Below are positions 1 to 7,223 of a DNA stretch of 20,577 bases, one piece after another; position 1 is the first letter of the stretch, and each line of letters opens with the position of its first letter. The stretch lies in assembly GCA_030706105.1 (NCBI GenBank), contig JAUZPC010000011.1, positions 1 to 20,577 on the forward strand, in the 5' to 3' direction. The stretch comes from Bacteroidota bacterium (GTDB taxonomy: Bacteria; Bacteroidota; Ignavibacteria; Ignavibacteriales; Ignavibacteriaceae). A program made the translations under genes and the position numbers. Under the pieces are notes generated by a model that saw only the letters and a list, made by a program, of their open reading frames with translations, did not search any database and had not been told where the DNA came from.

Positions 1-479
1 ATGTTGGTATTGCTGCTATTGATTTTATCTTCCAAAAGTTCAAATTTCGCAAGGAAATGATGATGACAAAGCAGGAAGTAAAGGAAGAAAACAAATCTCA
101 GGAAGGCGATCCGCAGATTAAAGCAAGGATTAAAAAAGCTCAATTTGCCATGGCCAGAAACCGAATGATGAAAGATGTTCCTACTGCTGATGTTATTATT
201 ACTAACCCTACACACTTTGCCGTTGCTGTAAGATATGATCCAAATAAATTCCAGGCTCCAAAAGTTGTAGCCAAAGGTATGGATGAACTGGCTCAAAGAA
301 TAAAGAAGATTGCTAAGGATAATAATGTCCCAATTCATGAAGACAGACTTTTGGCACGTACATTGTATAAACTTTGTGAGGTAGGAGATTTTATTCCGGA
401 ATCATTGTTTAAATCTGTTGCCCAGATTTTGGCATATATCTATAAATTGAAAACAAGTAAAAAGAAAACGATAGTATAA
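1..479 (+). CDS. flhB: Flagellar export gate protein FlhB, C-terminal part (5' end outside window)
   Basis: FlhB is the export-apparatus protein whose cytoplasmic domain switches secretion from rod/hook to filament substrates. Only the C-terminal part is present. The reading frame is open from base 3, and the codons before the ATG at 57 still match FlhB (end of the last membrane region, then a basic linker), so that ATG is internal and not the gene start. The autocleavage motif Asn-Pro-Thr-His is encoded at 204-215, inside the usual context ITNPTHFAVAVRYD. It is followed by conserved stretches such as VVAKGMDELA and LLARTLY, and the protein ends with a short basic tail. The stop is followed after 3 bases by flhA, as in many flagellar operons. 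Self-cleavage at Asn-Pro is expected because all motif residues are intact. Confidence in identity is very high; the transmembrane half cannot be judged. Confidence 0.97.
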   Translation, partial: VGIAAIDFIFQKFKFRKEMMMTKQEVKEENKSQEGDPQIKARIKKAQFAMARNRMMKDVPTADVIITNPTHFAVAVRYDPNKFQAPKVVAKGMDELAQRIKKIAKDNNVPIHEDRLLARTLYKLCEVGDFIPESLFKSVAQILAYIYKLKTSKKKTIV

Positions 480-482
480 TAA

Positions 483-2531
483 TTGAACAAATTCAATAAA
501 AATTCAGATATCTTTTTAGCATTTGGCCTTTTACTTATGTTGGGTCTGATGTTAATCCCATTGCCGTCTATGGTGCTGGATTTTCTATTGGCGCTTAATA
601 TTTCACTTTCCGTATTAATTTTTGTAGTTTCTTTATATATTAAAACACCTCTGGATATCTCTATTTTCCCGGGATTACTATTAGTATTAACTTTATTCAG
701 GCTGTCTCTAAATATCGGCTCTGCAAGATTAGTATTAATTGAGGGTTATGCCGGAAAAGTAATTGAAACATTCGGTTCTTTTGTGGTTGGCGGTAATTAT
801 GTTGTCGGTTTTATTATCTTCATTATTCTGGTAGTTGTACAGTTTATAGTTATTATTAAAGGTTCCGGTAGAATTTCCGAAGTAGCAGCCAGATTTACGT
901 TAGATGCAATGCCGGGTAAACAAATGGCGATTGATGCTGACCTAAATACCGGTTTAATAACTGAGTCAGATGCAAGAGCCAGAAGAGATGGAATTTCAAA
1001 AGAAGCAGAGTTTTACGGTGCAATGGATGGCGCCAGCAAGTTTGTTAAAGGAGATGCTATTGCCGGTCTTTTAATAAACGGCATAAATATTCTTGGCGGG
1101 TTTATAATAGGTGTTGCTGAAAAGGGACTTTCTTTTACAGATGCAATTCAGAAATATACAATCTTAACAATTGGTGATGGCCTTGTATCTCAAATACCTG
1201 CACTATTAATTTCTACTGCTGCCGGTTTGGTGGTAACCAGAAGTGCTTCAAGTGCATCTCTGGATAGTCAGTTCAAAACTCAGTTATTTTCAAATCCGCG
1301 TGTTTTAGGTACTGTATCAGGAGCAATTCTGTTATTTGCTCTTATACCGGGAATGCCAACAATTCCATTTCTAATTTTATCCATATCACTTGGCACCGGT
1401 TCATATATGACCAAGAAAAGGAAAAAAGCGGATGAAATTGCTCCTATTATTGAAGAACAGGCAGAAGAACCGCAGGAAGAAAAAGTTGAACAATATTTAC
1501 AGGTTGATCCAATTGAAATTGAAATTGGGTATGGACTAATCAGTTTAGTAGACGAAAAACAGGGAGGTAATTTATTCCAGAAAATTGCTTCTACAAGAAA
1601 ATTTATTGCTTTGGAATATGGCATTTTAATCCCTCCTGTTAGAGTTAGAGATAACTTACAACTTGATCCTAATGCGTATTTAATTAAAATTAAAGGAAAT
1701 ATAGTTGCCCAATTTGAAATTTACACTGATAGATATCTTGCAATGAATCCGGGGAATGCAAAAGAAGATTTATCCGGCATCCCTACTCAGGACCCGGCTT
1801 TTGGGCTTCAGGCGTTTTGGATTACTCAGCAGGAAAAAGATAGAGCCGAATTACTTGAATATACTGTAGTTGATAGTCTTTCAGTTTTATCAACTCATCT
1901 TCAGGAAACATTAAAGAAGAATTTTGATAAAATTTTATCACGTCAGGCAGTTAAACAATTACTGGAAAATCTTAAAAAAGAATATCCGGCTGTTATTGAA
2001 GATATTAACCCGGATGTATTATCTTTGGGTACTATTCAAAAAGTTTTACAGAGTTTATTAAAAGAATTTATTCCTATTAAGGATTTAGTACAAATTTTGG
2101 AAGCGTTGGTAGATTATTCAAAAGTTACAAAAAATGTGGATGTCTTAACTGAGTATGTAAGGCATTCTATTGGCGATACAATTGCTAATTTGTATAAAGA
2201 CAATAATAATGTTATCAGAGCAGCGGCGTTGGCGGATGAAGTTGAAATTATTATTACAAAAGCATTGCAGAACCAGAAAGAGGCCTCTCAGACATTAGGT
2301 CTTAGCCCAATTATGCTTCGTGAGTTAAATACAAACATTATAAATATGGTCGAAAAGTTTAAGAAATTTGGCTTCCCTCCGGTTATTATTACTTCTGCAA
2401 CAATACGCCCTTATTTTTACAGGTTAATAAATTCGTCTTTCCCGGATGTTGCTATTCTTTCGTTTTCAGAACTTCCTTCAAATGTGGAACTTGAATTTAT
2501 TGATAATTTAGAGGTAAAGAATGCAAATTAA
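483..2531 (+). CDS. flhA: Flagellar export gate protein FlhA
   Basis: FlhA is the nonameric export-gate protein of the flagellar type III system: a membrane channel plus a cytoplasmic ring that docks substrates and chaperones. The predicted protein is 682 residues, normal for the family. The first about 310 residues hold several hydrophobic segments. The family signature lies near residues 128-155, including EVAARFTLDAMPGKQMAID. A charged linker around residues 311-340 leads to the soluble domain (about 345-682). The start is TTG, directly after flhB; no ATG or GTG lies nearby, and a later ATG would cut into the first membrane segment. The ribosome-binding signal is weak, so coupling to flhB is likely. 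The 3' end overlaps flhF by 11 bases. All expected regions are present. Confidence 0.97.
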   Translation: MNKFNKNSDIFLAFGLLLMLGLMLIPLPSMVLDFLLALNISLSVLIFVVSLYIKTPLDISIFPGLLLVLTLFRLSLNIGSARLVLIEGYAGKVIETFGSFVVGGNYVVGFIIFIILVVVQFIVIIKGSGRISEVAARFTLDAMPGKQMAIDADLNTGLITESDARARRDGISKEAEFYGAMDGASKFVKGDAIAGLLINGINILGGFIIGVAEKGLSFTDAIQKYTILTIGDGLVSQIPALLISTAAGLVVTRSASSASLDSQFKTQLFSNPRVLGTVSGAILLFALIPGMPTIPFLILSISLGTGSYMTKKRKKADEIAPIIEEQAEEPQEEKVEQYLQVDPIEIEIGYGLISLVDEKQGGNLFQKIASTRKFIALEYGILIPPVRVRDNLQLDPNAYLIKIKGNIVAQFEIYTDRYLAMNPGNAKEDLSGIPTQDPAFGLQAFWITQQEKDRAELLEYTVVDSLSVLSTHLQETLKKNFDKILSRQAVKQLLENLKKEYPAVIEDINPDVLSLGTIQKVLQSLLKEFIPIKDLVQILEALVDYSKVTKNVDVLTEYVRHSIGDTIANLYKDNNNVIRAAALADEVEIIITKALQNQKEASQTLGLSPIMLRELNTNIINMVEKFKKFGFPPVIITSATIRPYFYRLINSSFPDVAILSFSELPSNVELEFIDNLEVKNAN

Positions 2532-3654
2532 AAAATATTTAGCGACTACTCTTAAAGAAGCAACAGTTCAAATGAAAGCCGAATTGGGCGATGATGCAAT
2601 TATTATCAGCACGCGCATTAAAGAAGGGAATCCACGCCTGGGAACGACAAAGATGTTTGAATTGGTTGCCGGTGTTGAAGATGATTATGATAAGCTTAAT
2701 GCAAGAAAGGAGAGTCCCGCTCCTGTAAAAGAAACTACATACAATAGTGAAGTTAATAAAATTGCCAAGAAGGTATATCAAAAGAATAATTCTGTTACTT
2801 TGGGAGAAATGCTTGAAGAAGCTTCTAAAAATAAATTAAAACCAAAACAGACCACTATTCCAAGCATCGAAAAAGAACTTAAAGAAGTTGTTGATAATTT
2901 GGTTCAGCGTGAAGTTTCAAAACAAATTATTAACCAGATACTTGAACAGCTAAAAAAATATAAGAACGTTTTGCATAGTTCTAATATAGAATCTTATCTG
3001 CTTTCTTGTATCTCTTCTATGCTTAATACATCTAATTTTGAATTAAAAAAACGCAATAAGCCTTCTGTTATTTCCGTTGTTGGCCCCACAGGTGTAGGAA
3101 AAACAACGTGTATAGCTAAAATTGCCGTAATTTCTAAGATTTTACATAATTTAAACGTAGGGTTAATTTCAATAGATACATATCGTTTGGGCGCATTGGA
3201 TCAACTGAAAATATTCTCAGAGATAAGTAATATTGATATGCAGGTAGCTTATGAAGCTTCCGAAATGCCCCAGTTATTAAATAACTTCAGAAAAAAGGAT
3301 ATCATCTTTATTGATACTGCCGGCCGAAGCCAGCGTAATGCTAACCAGCTTGATAAAAACAAAGAGTTTTTCAAAAATATTTCCATTGATCAGAGCTTCC
3401 TTGTTCTTAGTGCTACAAGTTCTTTAAGAACACTCTATGATGTTATTGACAAATTTAGAGTATTTAACTTTGATTCTGCAATTTTTACAAAAATTGATGA
3501 AGCCCCTGCCTTTGGCAATTTGCTTAACGTTTCTGTAAATAAAAAGCTGCCGATATCATTTTTAGCAAATGGACAGGTGATTCCTGATGATATAATATCT
3601 GCTGATTCTGATTTTATTGCTAATATGATCTATTCAGGAAAGACATCAAAATGA
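2521..3654 (+). CDS. flhF: Flagellar SRP-like GTPase FlhF
   Basis: FlhF is an SRP-family GTPase that marks the site of flagellum assembly, usually a cell pole, and works with FlhG. The 377-residue protein has the FlhF architecture: an N-terminal basic domain beginning MQIKKYLATTLKEA (about 1-110), a helical N domain (about 115-180) and an NG-type GTPase domain (about 181-377). The P-loop is GPTGVGKTT at 188-196, DTAGRS lies at 265-270 and the guanine-specificity motif TKID at 323-326. A GAGGT ribosome-binding site at 2511-2515 supports the ATG at 2521, which lies inside the end of flhA. The gene ends in an ATGA overlap with flhG. No key residue is missing. Polar or fixed-site flagellation is inferred from the presence of the FlhF/FlhG pair. 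Confidence 0.96.
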   Translation: MQIKKYLATTLKEATVQMKAELGDDAIIISTRIKEGNPRLGTTKMFELVAGVEDDYDKLNARKESPAPVKETTYNSEVNKIAKKVYQKNNSVTLGEMLEEASKNKLKPKQTTIPSIEKELKEVVDNLVQREVSKQIINQILEQLKKYKNVLHSSNIESYLLSCISSMLNTSNFELKKRNKPSVISVVGPTGVGKTTCIAKIAVISKILHNLNVGLISIDTYRLGALDQLKIFSEISNIDMQVAYEASEMPQLLNNFRKKDIIFIDTAGRSQRNANQLDKNKEFFKNISIDQSFLVLSATSSLRTLYDVIDKFRVFNFDSAIFTKIDEAPAFGNLLNVSVNKKLPISFLANGQVIPDDIISADSDFIANMIYSGKTSK

Positions 3655-4490
3655 TAGGCCAGGCTGAACGGCTTTATGAGTTAAATCACCTTTATAAAAA
3701 GGAGGATAAAGCTGTTTATAAGAATAACATTATTGCATTTACTTCCGGTAAAGGGGGGACGGGGAAAACTATAATATCCCTGAATACTGCTTTCGGAAGT
3801 GCAATTGATGGCAAGAAAGTCCTATATATTGATCTGGATCTAAATTTTGCAAATGCTGCCATTATGCTTAACATTTATAGTGAATCAACAATTATAGATT
3901 TTTTTAAAGGCAGCAACAATCTTTCTTCATTGATTTACAAGTATCATAACAATCTTCATTTTATATTTGGCGACTCAGGCAGGTTAGATTTCCCCAAAGT
4001 AGATAAAGGCTCAATTTTCAAATTGTTTAATGAAATTCAGCAGTTGAGTGATAAGTATGATTTAATCATTATTGATACCGGTGCAGGAGCTGCAGAAGAG
4101 ACTCTTGAAATATTGTTAAACAGTGCTATTACAGTTATAATTTCATCTACCGAACCAACGTCAATTATGGATTGCTATGTTATCCATAAACTATTAAAAT
4201 TCAATAATTATAAGGGCGTAAAGTCTGTAATTATAAACAGATGTGAGAATGAGAAAGACGGCGAAAATGCTTTTAGAAATTTAACTACTGCCGTTAACCA
4301 CTTTATTAAAGAACCCGCAAAATTGATTGGTCTTGTAAACGACGATGTAGAAATTAGCAGATCAATTAAAGAACAGAAAATATTCATTTCCAGAAATCCG
4401 GCAAGCACAACAGCTATGCAGATAAAAAAAATCTCCAAGAATATTTACGATAACCTTCAATTGGTTAATATTAACCAAATCAAAAAATAA
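3651..4490 (+). CDS. flhG: MinD-like ATPase FlhG (YlxH/FleN), flagellar number regulator
   Basis: FlhG is a MinD/ParA-type ATPase that controls flagellar number and stimulates the FlhF GTPase. The 279-residue protein has a deviant Walker A motif KGGTGKT at 34-40, a switch region IDLDLNFANA around 60-69, and the segment IIIDTGAGAAEE (139-150) as Walker B. The N-terminus (GQAERLYELN, residues 3-12) aligns with the DQAxxLR activator motif by which FlhG acts on FlhF, but the first Asp is Gly and the Arg is Tyr. A hydrophobic/basic C-terminal helix (about 258-279) may serve as the membrane-targeting sequence. The start has AGGAAAG at 3636-3642 and overlaps the flhF stop by 4 bases. It is the last gene before the only real gap in the window. 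Confidence 0.95.
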   Translation: MIGQAERLYELNHLYKKEDKAVYKNNIIAFTSGKGGTGKTIISLNTAFGSAIDGKKVLYIDLDLNFANAAIMLNIYSESTIIDFFKGSNNLSSLIYKYHNNLHFIFGDSGRLDFPKVDKGSIFKLFNEIQQLSDKYDLIIIDTGAGAAEETLEILLNSAITVIISSTEPTSIMDCYVIHKLLKFNNYKGVKSVIINRCENEKDGENAFRNLTTAVNHFIKEPAKLIGLVNDDVEISRSIKEQKIFISRNPASTTAMQIKKISKNIYDNLQLVNINQIKK

Positions 4491-4546
4491 TCCCTTTAAA
4501 AAACCCACAAAATAAGATAAAAAAAGGTACTCTAATTTTACTTTTA

Positions 4547-4555
4547 TGGTATAGT
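4547..4555 (+). promoter_or_regulatory. Possible extended -10 promoter upstream of the small membrane protein and fliA
   Basis: The bases read TGG TATAGT, one mismatch from the extended -10 pattern TGnTATAAT. No good -35 is seen about 17 bases upstream, which an extended -10 can tolerate. The site lies in the 67-103 base gap after flhG, the only sizeable gap in the window. Transcription would start near 4562, leaving about 30 bases before the ATG at 4594. There is no clear terminator hairpin in the gap, so read-through from flhG is also possible. This is a pattern match only. A Bacteroidetes-type TAnnTTTG element is approached at 4552-4560 but with one extra base. Confidence 0.35.
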
Positions 4556-4593
4556 ATTTGCCTAAATATTATAACAAAATAAGTAAGATAAAG

Positions 4594-4812
4594 ATGAATA
4601 AAATAGTGTTAAATGCTGGTTTACTGATTTTTGCGCTAAGCGTAGTTTTTTTTAGTAAGAATAATTTGCCGATTCAGGATGTATTACTAAGATCTTTTCT
4701 CGTATTTTTTATAGCCACTGTGATGCTTAGCATAGCTACAATTATATTTATGAAATCTATAAATAAGATTTCGTCACAAAAGAATAAAGATCTTTCACAA
4801 ACCACTAAGTAG
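4594..4812 (+). CDS. Small two-helix membrane protein of unknown function
   Basis: A 72-residue protein (84 if translation starts at the in-frame TTG at 4558) that I do not recognise. It has two predicted hydrophobic helices, at about residues 4-21 and 32-53 counted from the ATG at 4594, then a polar, Lys/Ser-rich tail. The ATG at 4594 is preferred because the possible promoter at 4547-4555 would start transcripts at about 4562, after the TTG. Neither start has a good ribosome-binding site, so the choice is not firm. It lies between flhG and fliA and ends 13 bases before fliA. Other bacteria also carry small, poorly conserved membrane proteins near this junction. A role in the flagellar system is inferred from position alone. 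Confidence 0.6.
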   Translation: MNKIVLNAGLLIFALSVVFFSKNNLPIQDVLLRSFLVFFIATVMLSIATIIFMKSINKISSQKNKDLSQTTK

Positions 4813-4825
4813 AAGGTGAAATAAC

Positions 4826-5455
4826 ATGGATATAGGAATATTATGGAATCAGTTTAAAAGCACTCCTACAGAGCAGCTTAAAAAACAAATAATCCTGAAT
4901 TATGTAAAGCTAGTTCATTATGTAATCCATAACTCTAAATTCGTAAGTTTTGATATACTTGACGACAGGGACTATTTCCAGTTCGGAATTGAAGGCCTTA
5001 GTGAAGCTATAGACCGTTTTGATCCGAATTACGGAACTAAATTTGAGACTTATGCCATTCAGAGAATCCGTGGAAAAATAATTGATGAACTAAGAAAATT
5101 GCAAATTAAACCTCGTGTTACTGCGCCAGATAAGAAAGATGATGTTGTTTATTCAAATGTATCTTTAAACCATTCTGTAGATTCAGATGAAGGATTTATG
5201 CTGTATGAAACCATTCCTACCTATGAAGAATCTCAGGATGAAACCTATGAAAAAAATGAACTTAAAGAGATCTTGATTAAAGCTATGAAAGAGCTTGAAG
5301 AGAGAGATAGACTGATACTTACCTTGTACTACTACGAAAATCTTAATTATAAGGAAATTGCCCATACATTAAATATTACTGTTTCAAGAGTTTCTCAGGT
5401 ACATTCCAGAATCATTCAGTTACTCAAAAGTAAATTGGCAGGAATAAATGTTTAA
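4826..5455 (+). CDS. fliA: Flagellar sigma factor FliA (sigma-28), apparently lacking domain 3
   Basis: FliA directs RNA polymerase to late flagellar and chemotaxis promoters. In the 209-residue protein, domain 2 is clear at about 22-92 (GIEGLSEAIDRFD, TKFETYAIQRIRGKIIDELR). Domain 4 lies at about 146-205 with LTLYYYENLNYKEIA and the helix-turn-helix around 174-196. Between IDELR (about 86-90) and the start of the pre-domain-4 region there are only about 20 residues (LQIKPRVTAPDKKDDVVY). E. coli FliA has about 55 there, forming the three-helix domain 3. The total is therefore shorter than the usual 235-255. The ribosome-binding site AAGGTG at 4813-4818 supports the start. The 3' end overlaps the first HDOD gene by 8 bases. 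Identity as a sigma-28-type factor is strong from domain sequences and context; the missing domain is read by eye from one comparison. Confidence 0.92.
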   Translation: MDIGILWNQFKSTPTEQLKKQIILNYVKLVHYVIHNSKFVSFDILDDRDYFQFGIEGLSEAIDRFDPNYGTKFETYAIQRIRGKIIDELRKLQIKPRVTAPDKKDDVVYSNVSLNHSVDSDEGFMLYETIPTYEESQDETYEKNELKEILIKAMKELEERDRLILTLYYYENLNYKEIAHTLNITVSRVSQVHSRIIQLLKSKLAGINV

Positions 5456-6329
5456 TATATCAGAAACCGATATCGCAAAGAAAAAAACAATATATAGAAA
5501 CTATATATTAAATTTAAAGAATTTGCCCTCGATACCGGCTATCATGTTTGAAATTGCTAAACTTTTGGATAGTCCAAGGACAAGCGCTGCTGAATTAGGC
5601 AGGCTTATTAGTAAAGACCAGGCTTTAGTTGCTAAAATCCTTACTGTTGCAAATTCTCCATTGTATGGCCTTCCGAGAAGAGTTGCCACAATTGAATTTG
5701 CTATTGTCATTTTGGGCTTCGACCATATCAAAAATATTATTATTGCTCTTTCAATGATGGAAGCTTTTAAAAATAAATCAGATAAAAATTGGGACCGCAA
5801 GGCATATTGGCTGCATTCTTTTGTTTCGGCCAGTGCAGCTAAAAGAATTGCTGATGATCTTGGTTATATGAAATCAGGAGAAGCCTTTACTGCCGGATTG
5901 CTGCACGATTTAGGAATATCTGTTATCCAGCGCTTCTTTAACAAAGAATTTCAGGAAATTTGTACTTTGGTTCAATCTCAGCAGATGAGATATATATCTG
6001 CTGAAGAGACTGTAATTGGCTTAAACCATCAGGATATAGGACTTATTCTTTGTGAAAGATGGAATCTGCCTCAAACTTTAAGTGACTCTATAGCTAACCA
6101 TCATTTCCCTTCAAGAACAGAGTCTAACAAAGAATTGGCCGCAATTGTGCATTTAGCTGATTATATGACCCAGAGGTTTTCTATCGGGAATTTCGACTGG
6201 GATGAAAATATAGAACTTGACGAAAGCATAATTAGCATTTTGAAACTTGGTGATATAAATTACCTAAACAAGTTTATTGATAGTTACGAAGAACTATTTA
6301 AAAATCAAATTGATTCATTATTAAATTAA
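5448..6329 (+). CDS. HDOD-domain signalling protein, copy 1
   Basis: A 293-residue protein that is essentially one HDOD domain. This HD-related fold is found in bacterial signalling proteins and is usually considered non-catalytic. Typical HDOD features are LPSIPAIM (26-33), the ISKDQALVAKILTVANSPLYG segment (about 54-74), WLHSF (121-125), AGLLHDLGI (149-157), GLNHQDIG (191-198) and VHLADYMTQR (234-243). The HD-type positions H123, H153-D154 and D238 are all present, so metal binding cannot be excluded, although the Lys that follows HDxG in catalytic HD-GYP proteins is Ile. No receiver, GGDEF or membrane segment is attached. The ATG overlaps the end of fliA by 8 bases, indicating translational coupling to the sigma factor. 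It is a close paralog of the next gene. Some HDOD proteins have been linked to motility elsewhere; the role here is inferred. Confidence 0.9.
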   Translation: MFNISETDIAKKKTIYRNYILNLKNLPSIPAIMFEIAKLLDSPRTSAAELGRLISKDQALVAKILTVANSPLYGLPRRVATIEFAIVILGFDHIKNIIIALSMMEAFKNKSDKNWDRKAYWLHSFVSASAAKRIADDLGYMKSGEAFTAGLLHDLGISVIQRFFNKEFQEICTLVQSQQMRYISAEETVIGLNHQDIGLILCERWNLPQTLSDSIANHHFPSRTESNKELAAIVHLADYMTQRFSIGNFDWDENIELDESIISILKLGDINYLNKFIDSYEELFKNQIDSLLN

Positions 6330-6338
6330 AAAAAATCT

Positions 6339-7223
6339 ATGGATACTTTAATAACTACACAACAACAAAAAAGAGCAAAAACCGAACTGGTATTAATGAA
6401 TATTTATAATCTTCCATCTGTTCCTAAAATAATGATGGATGCTTTAACATTATTGGATAGTAAATCCACTAATACAAGTGAGATTATTAAAGTGATATCC
6501 AAAGACCAGGGACTAATCACAAAAATTTTAACTATTGCAAATTCTCCATTATATGGACTGCAAAGAAAAGTTACTTCCATTGACTTTGCTATTTTGATTT
6601 TAGGTTTTGGCGAGTTAAGAAATCTTATCTCCATTTTATCCATGATGGAATCATTCAAGAACAAAACTGACAAATACCTTGACCAGAAAACTTTCTGGAT
6701 TCATTCTTTTATTGTTGGCAGTGCTACTAAAAGATTAGCTGAAGACTTAGGCTTTCATAATAGTGGTGAAGCTTTTGTAGCAGGTTTTTTACATGATCTC
6801 GGAATTTCCGTACTTCATAGATTTTTGCATACTAACTTTATTACTATTAAGGATTTAGTTGCTGATAAAAATATATCATATAAAGAAGCTGAGCTGGAAG
6901 TATTAGGCATGACACATGAAGAAGTCGGAAATTGCCTTCTGGAAAGATGGAACTTCCCTGAAGTTTTATGTGATGTCATTTTACATCATCATAACCCTTC
7001 AAATTCTAAAGACAATAATTTCTTAGCTTCTATTATCCATTTATCTGATTATATGACCCAAAGGTTAGAAATTGGTAAATTCGCCTGGGACGATAACCTT
7101 ACCCTAAACGAAGAAGCTAAACAAATTTTGAGATTCAGAAGTGATGAAGAAGCAGATAATTTTATTCTTGGTTACAAAACATTATTTTCAAACCAAATTG
7201 AATCAGCAAGGTTTTTAAGTTGA
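6339..7223 (+). CDS. HDOD-domain signalling protein, copy 2
   Basis: A 294-residue single-domain HDOD protein, a tandem duplicate of the preceding gene with roughly half of the residues identical by eye over the full length. The stretch ISKDQGLITKIL followed by TIANSPLYGL (about 53-73) is the best conserved part. H122, H152-D153, H193, H216-218 and D237 correspond to the same positions in copy 1, and again Ile replaces the Lys after HDxG. The copies differ most at the N-terminus, in the segment after the HD motif (about 160-190) and in the last 50 residues, which suggests an old duplication followed by specialisation. The ATG lies 9 bases after copy 1, with no strong ribosome-binding site. 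The stop overlaps the TTG start of the next gene by 4 bases. Confidence 0.9.
   Translation: MDTLITTQQQKRAKTELVLMNIYNLPSVPKIMMDALTLLDSKSTNTSEIIKVISKDQGLITKILTIANSPLYGLQRKVTSIDFAILILGFGELRNLISILSMMESFKNKTDKYLDQKTFWIHSFIVGSATKRLAEDLGFHNSGEAFVAGFLHDLGISVLHRFLHTNFITIKDLVADKNISYKEAELEVLGMTHEEVGNCLLERWNFPEVLCDVILHHHNPSNSKDNNFLASIIHLSDYMTQRLEIGKFAWDDNLTLNEEAKQILRFRSDEEADNFILGYKTLFSNQIESARFLS

Noticed and set aside
57..59. ATG at 57 as a gene start for a short FlhB-like protein
   Set aside because: The same frame is open upstream to base 3 and its codons match FlhB, so the gene is cut by the window edge and is not a separate short FlhB.
4491..4546. Possible terminator after flhG
   Set aside because: The stretch is A-rich but has no stable inverted repeat followed by a T-run.
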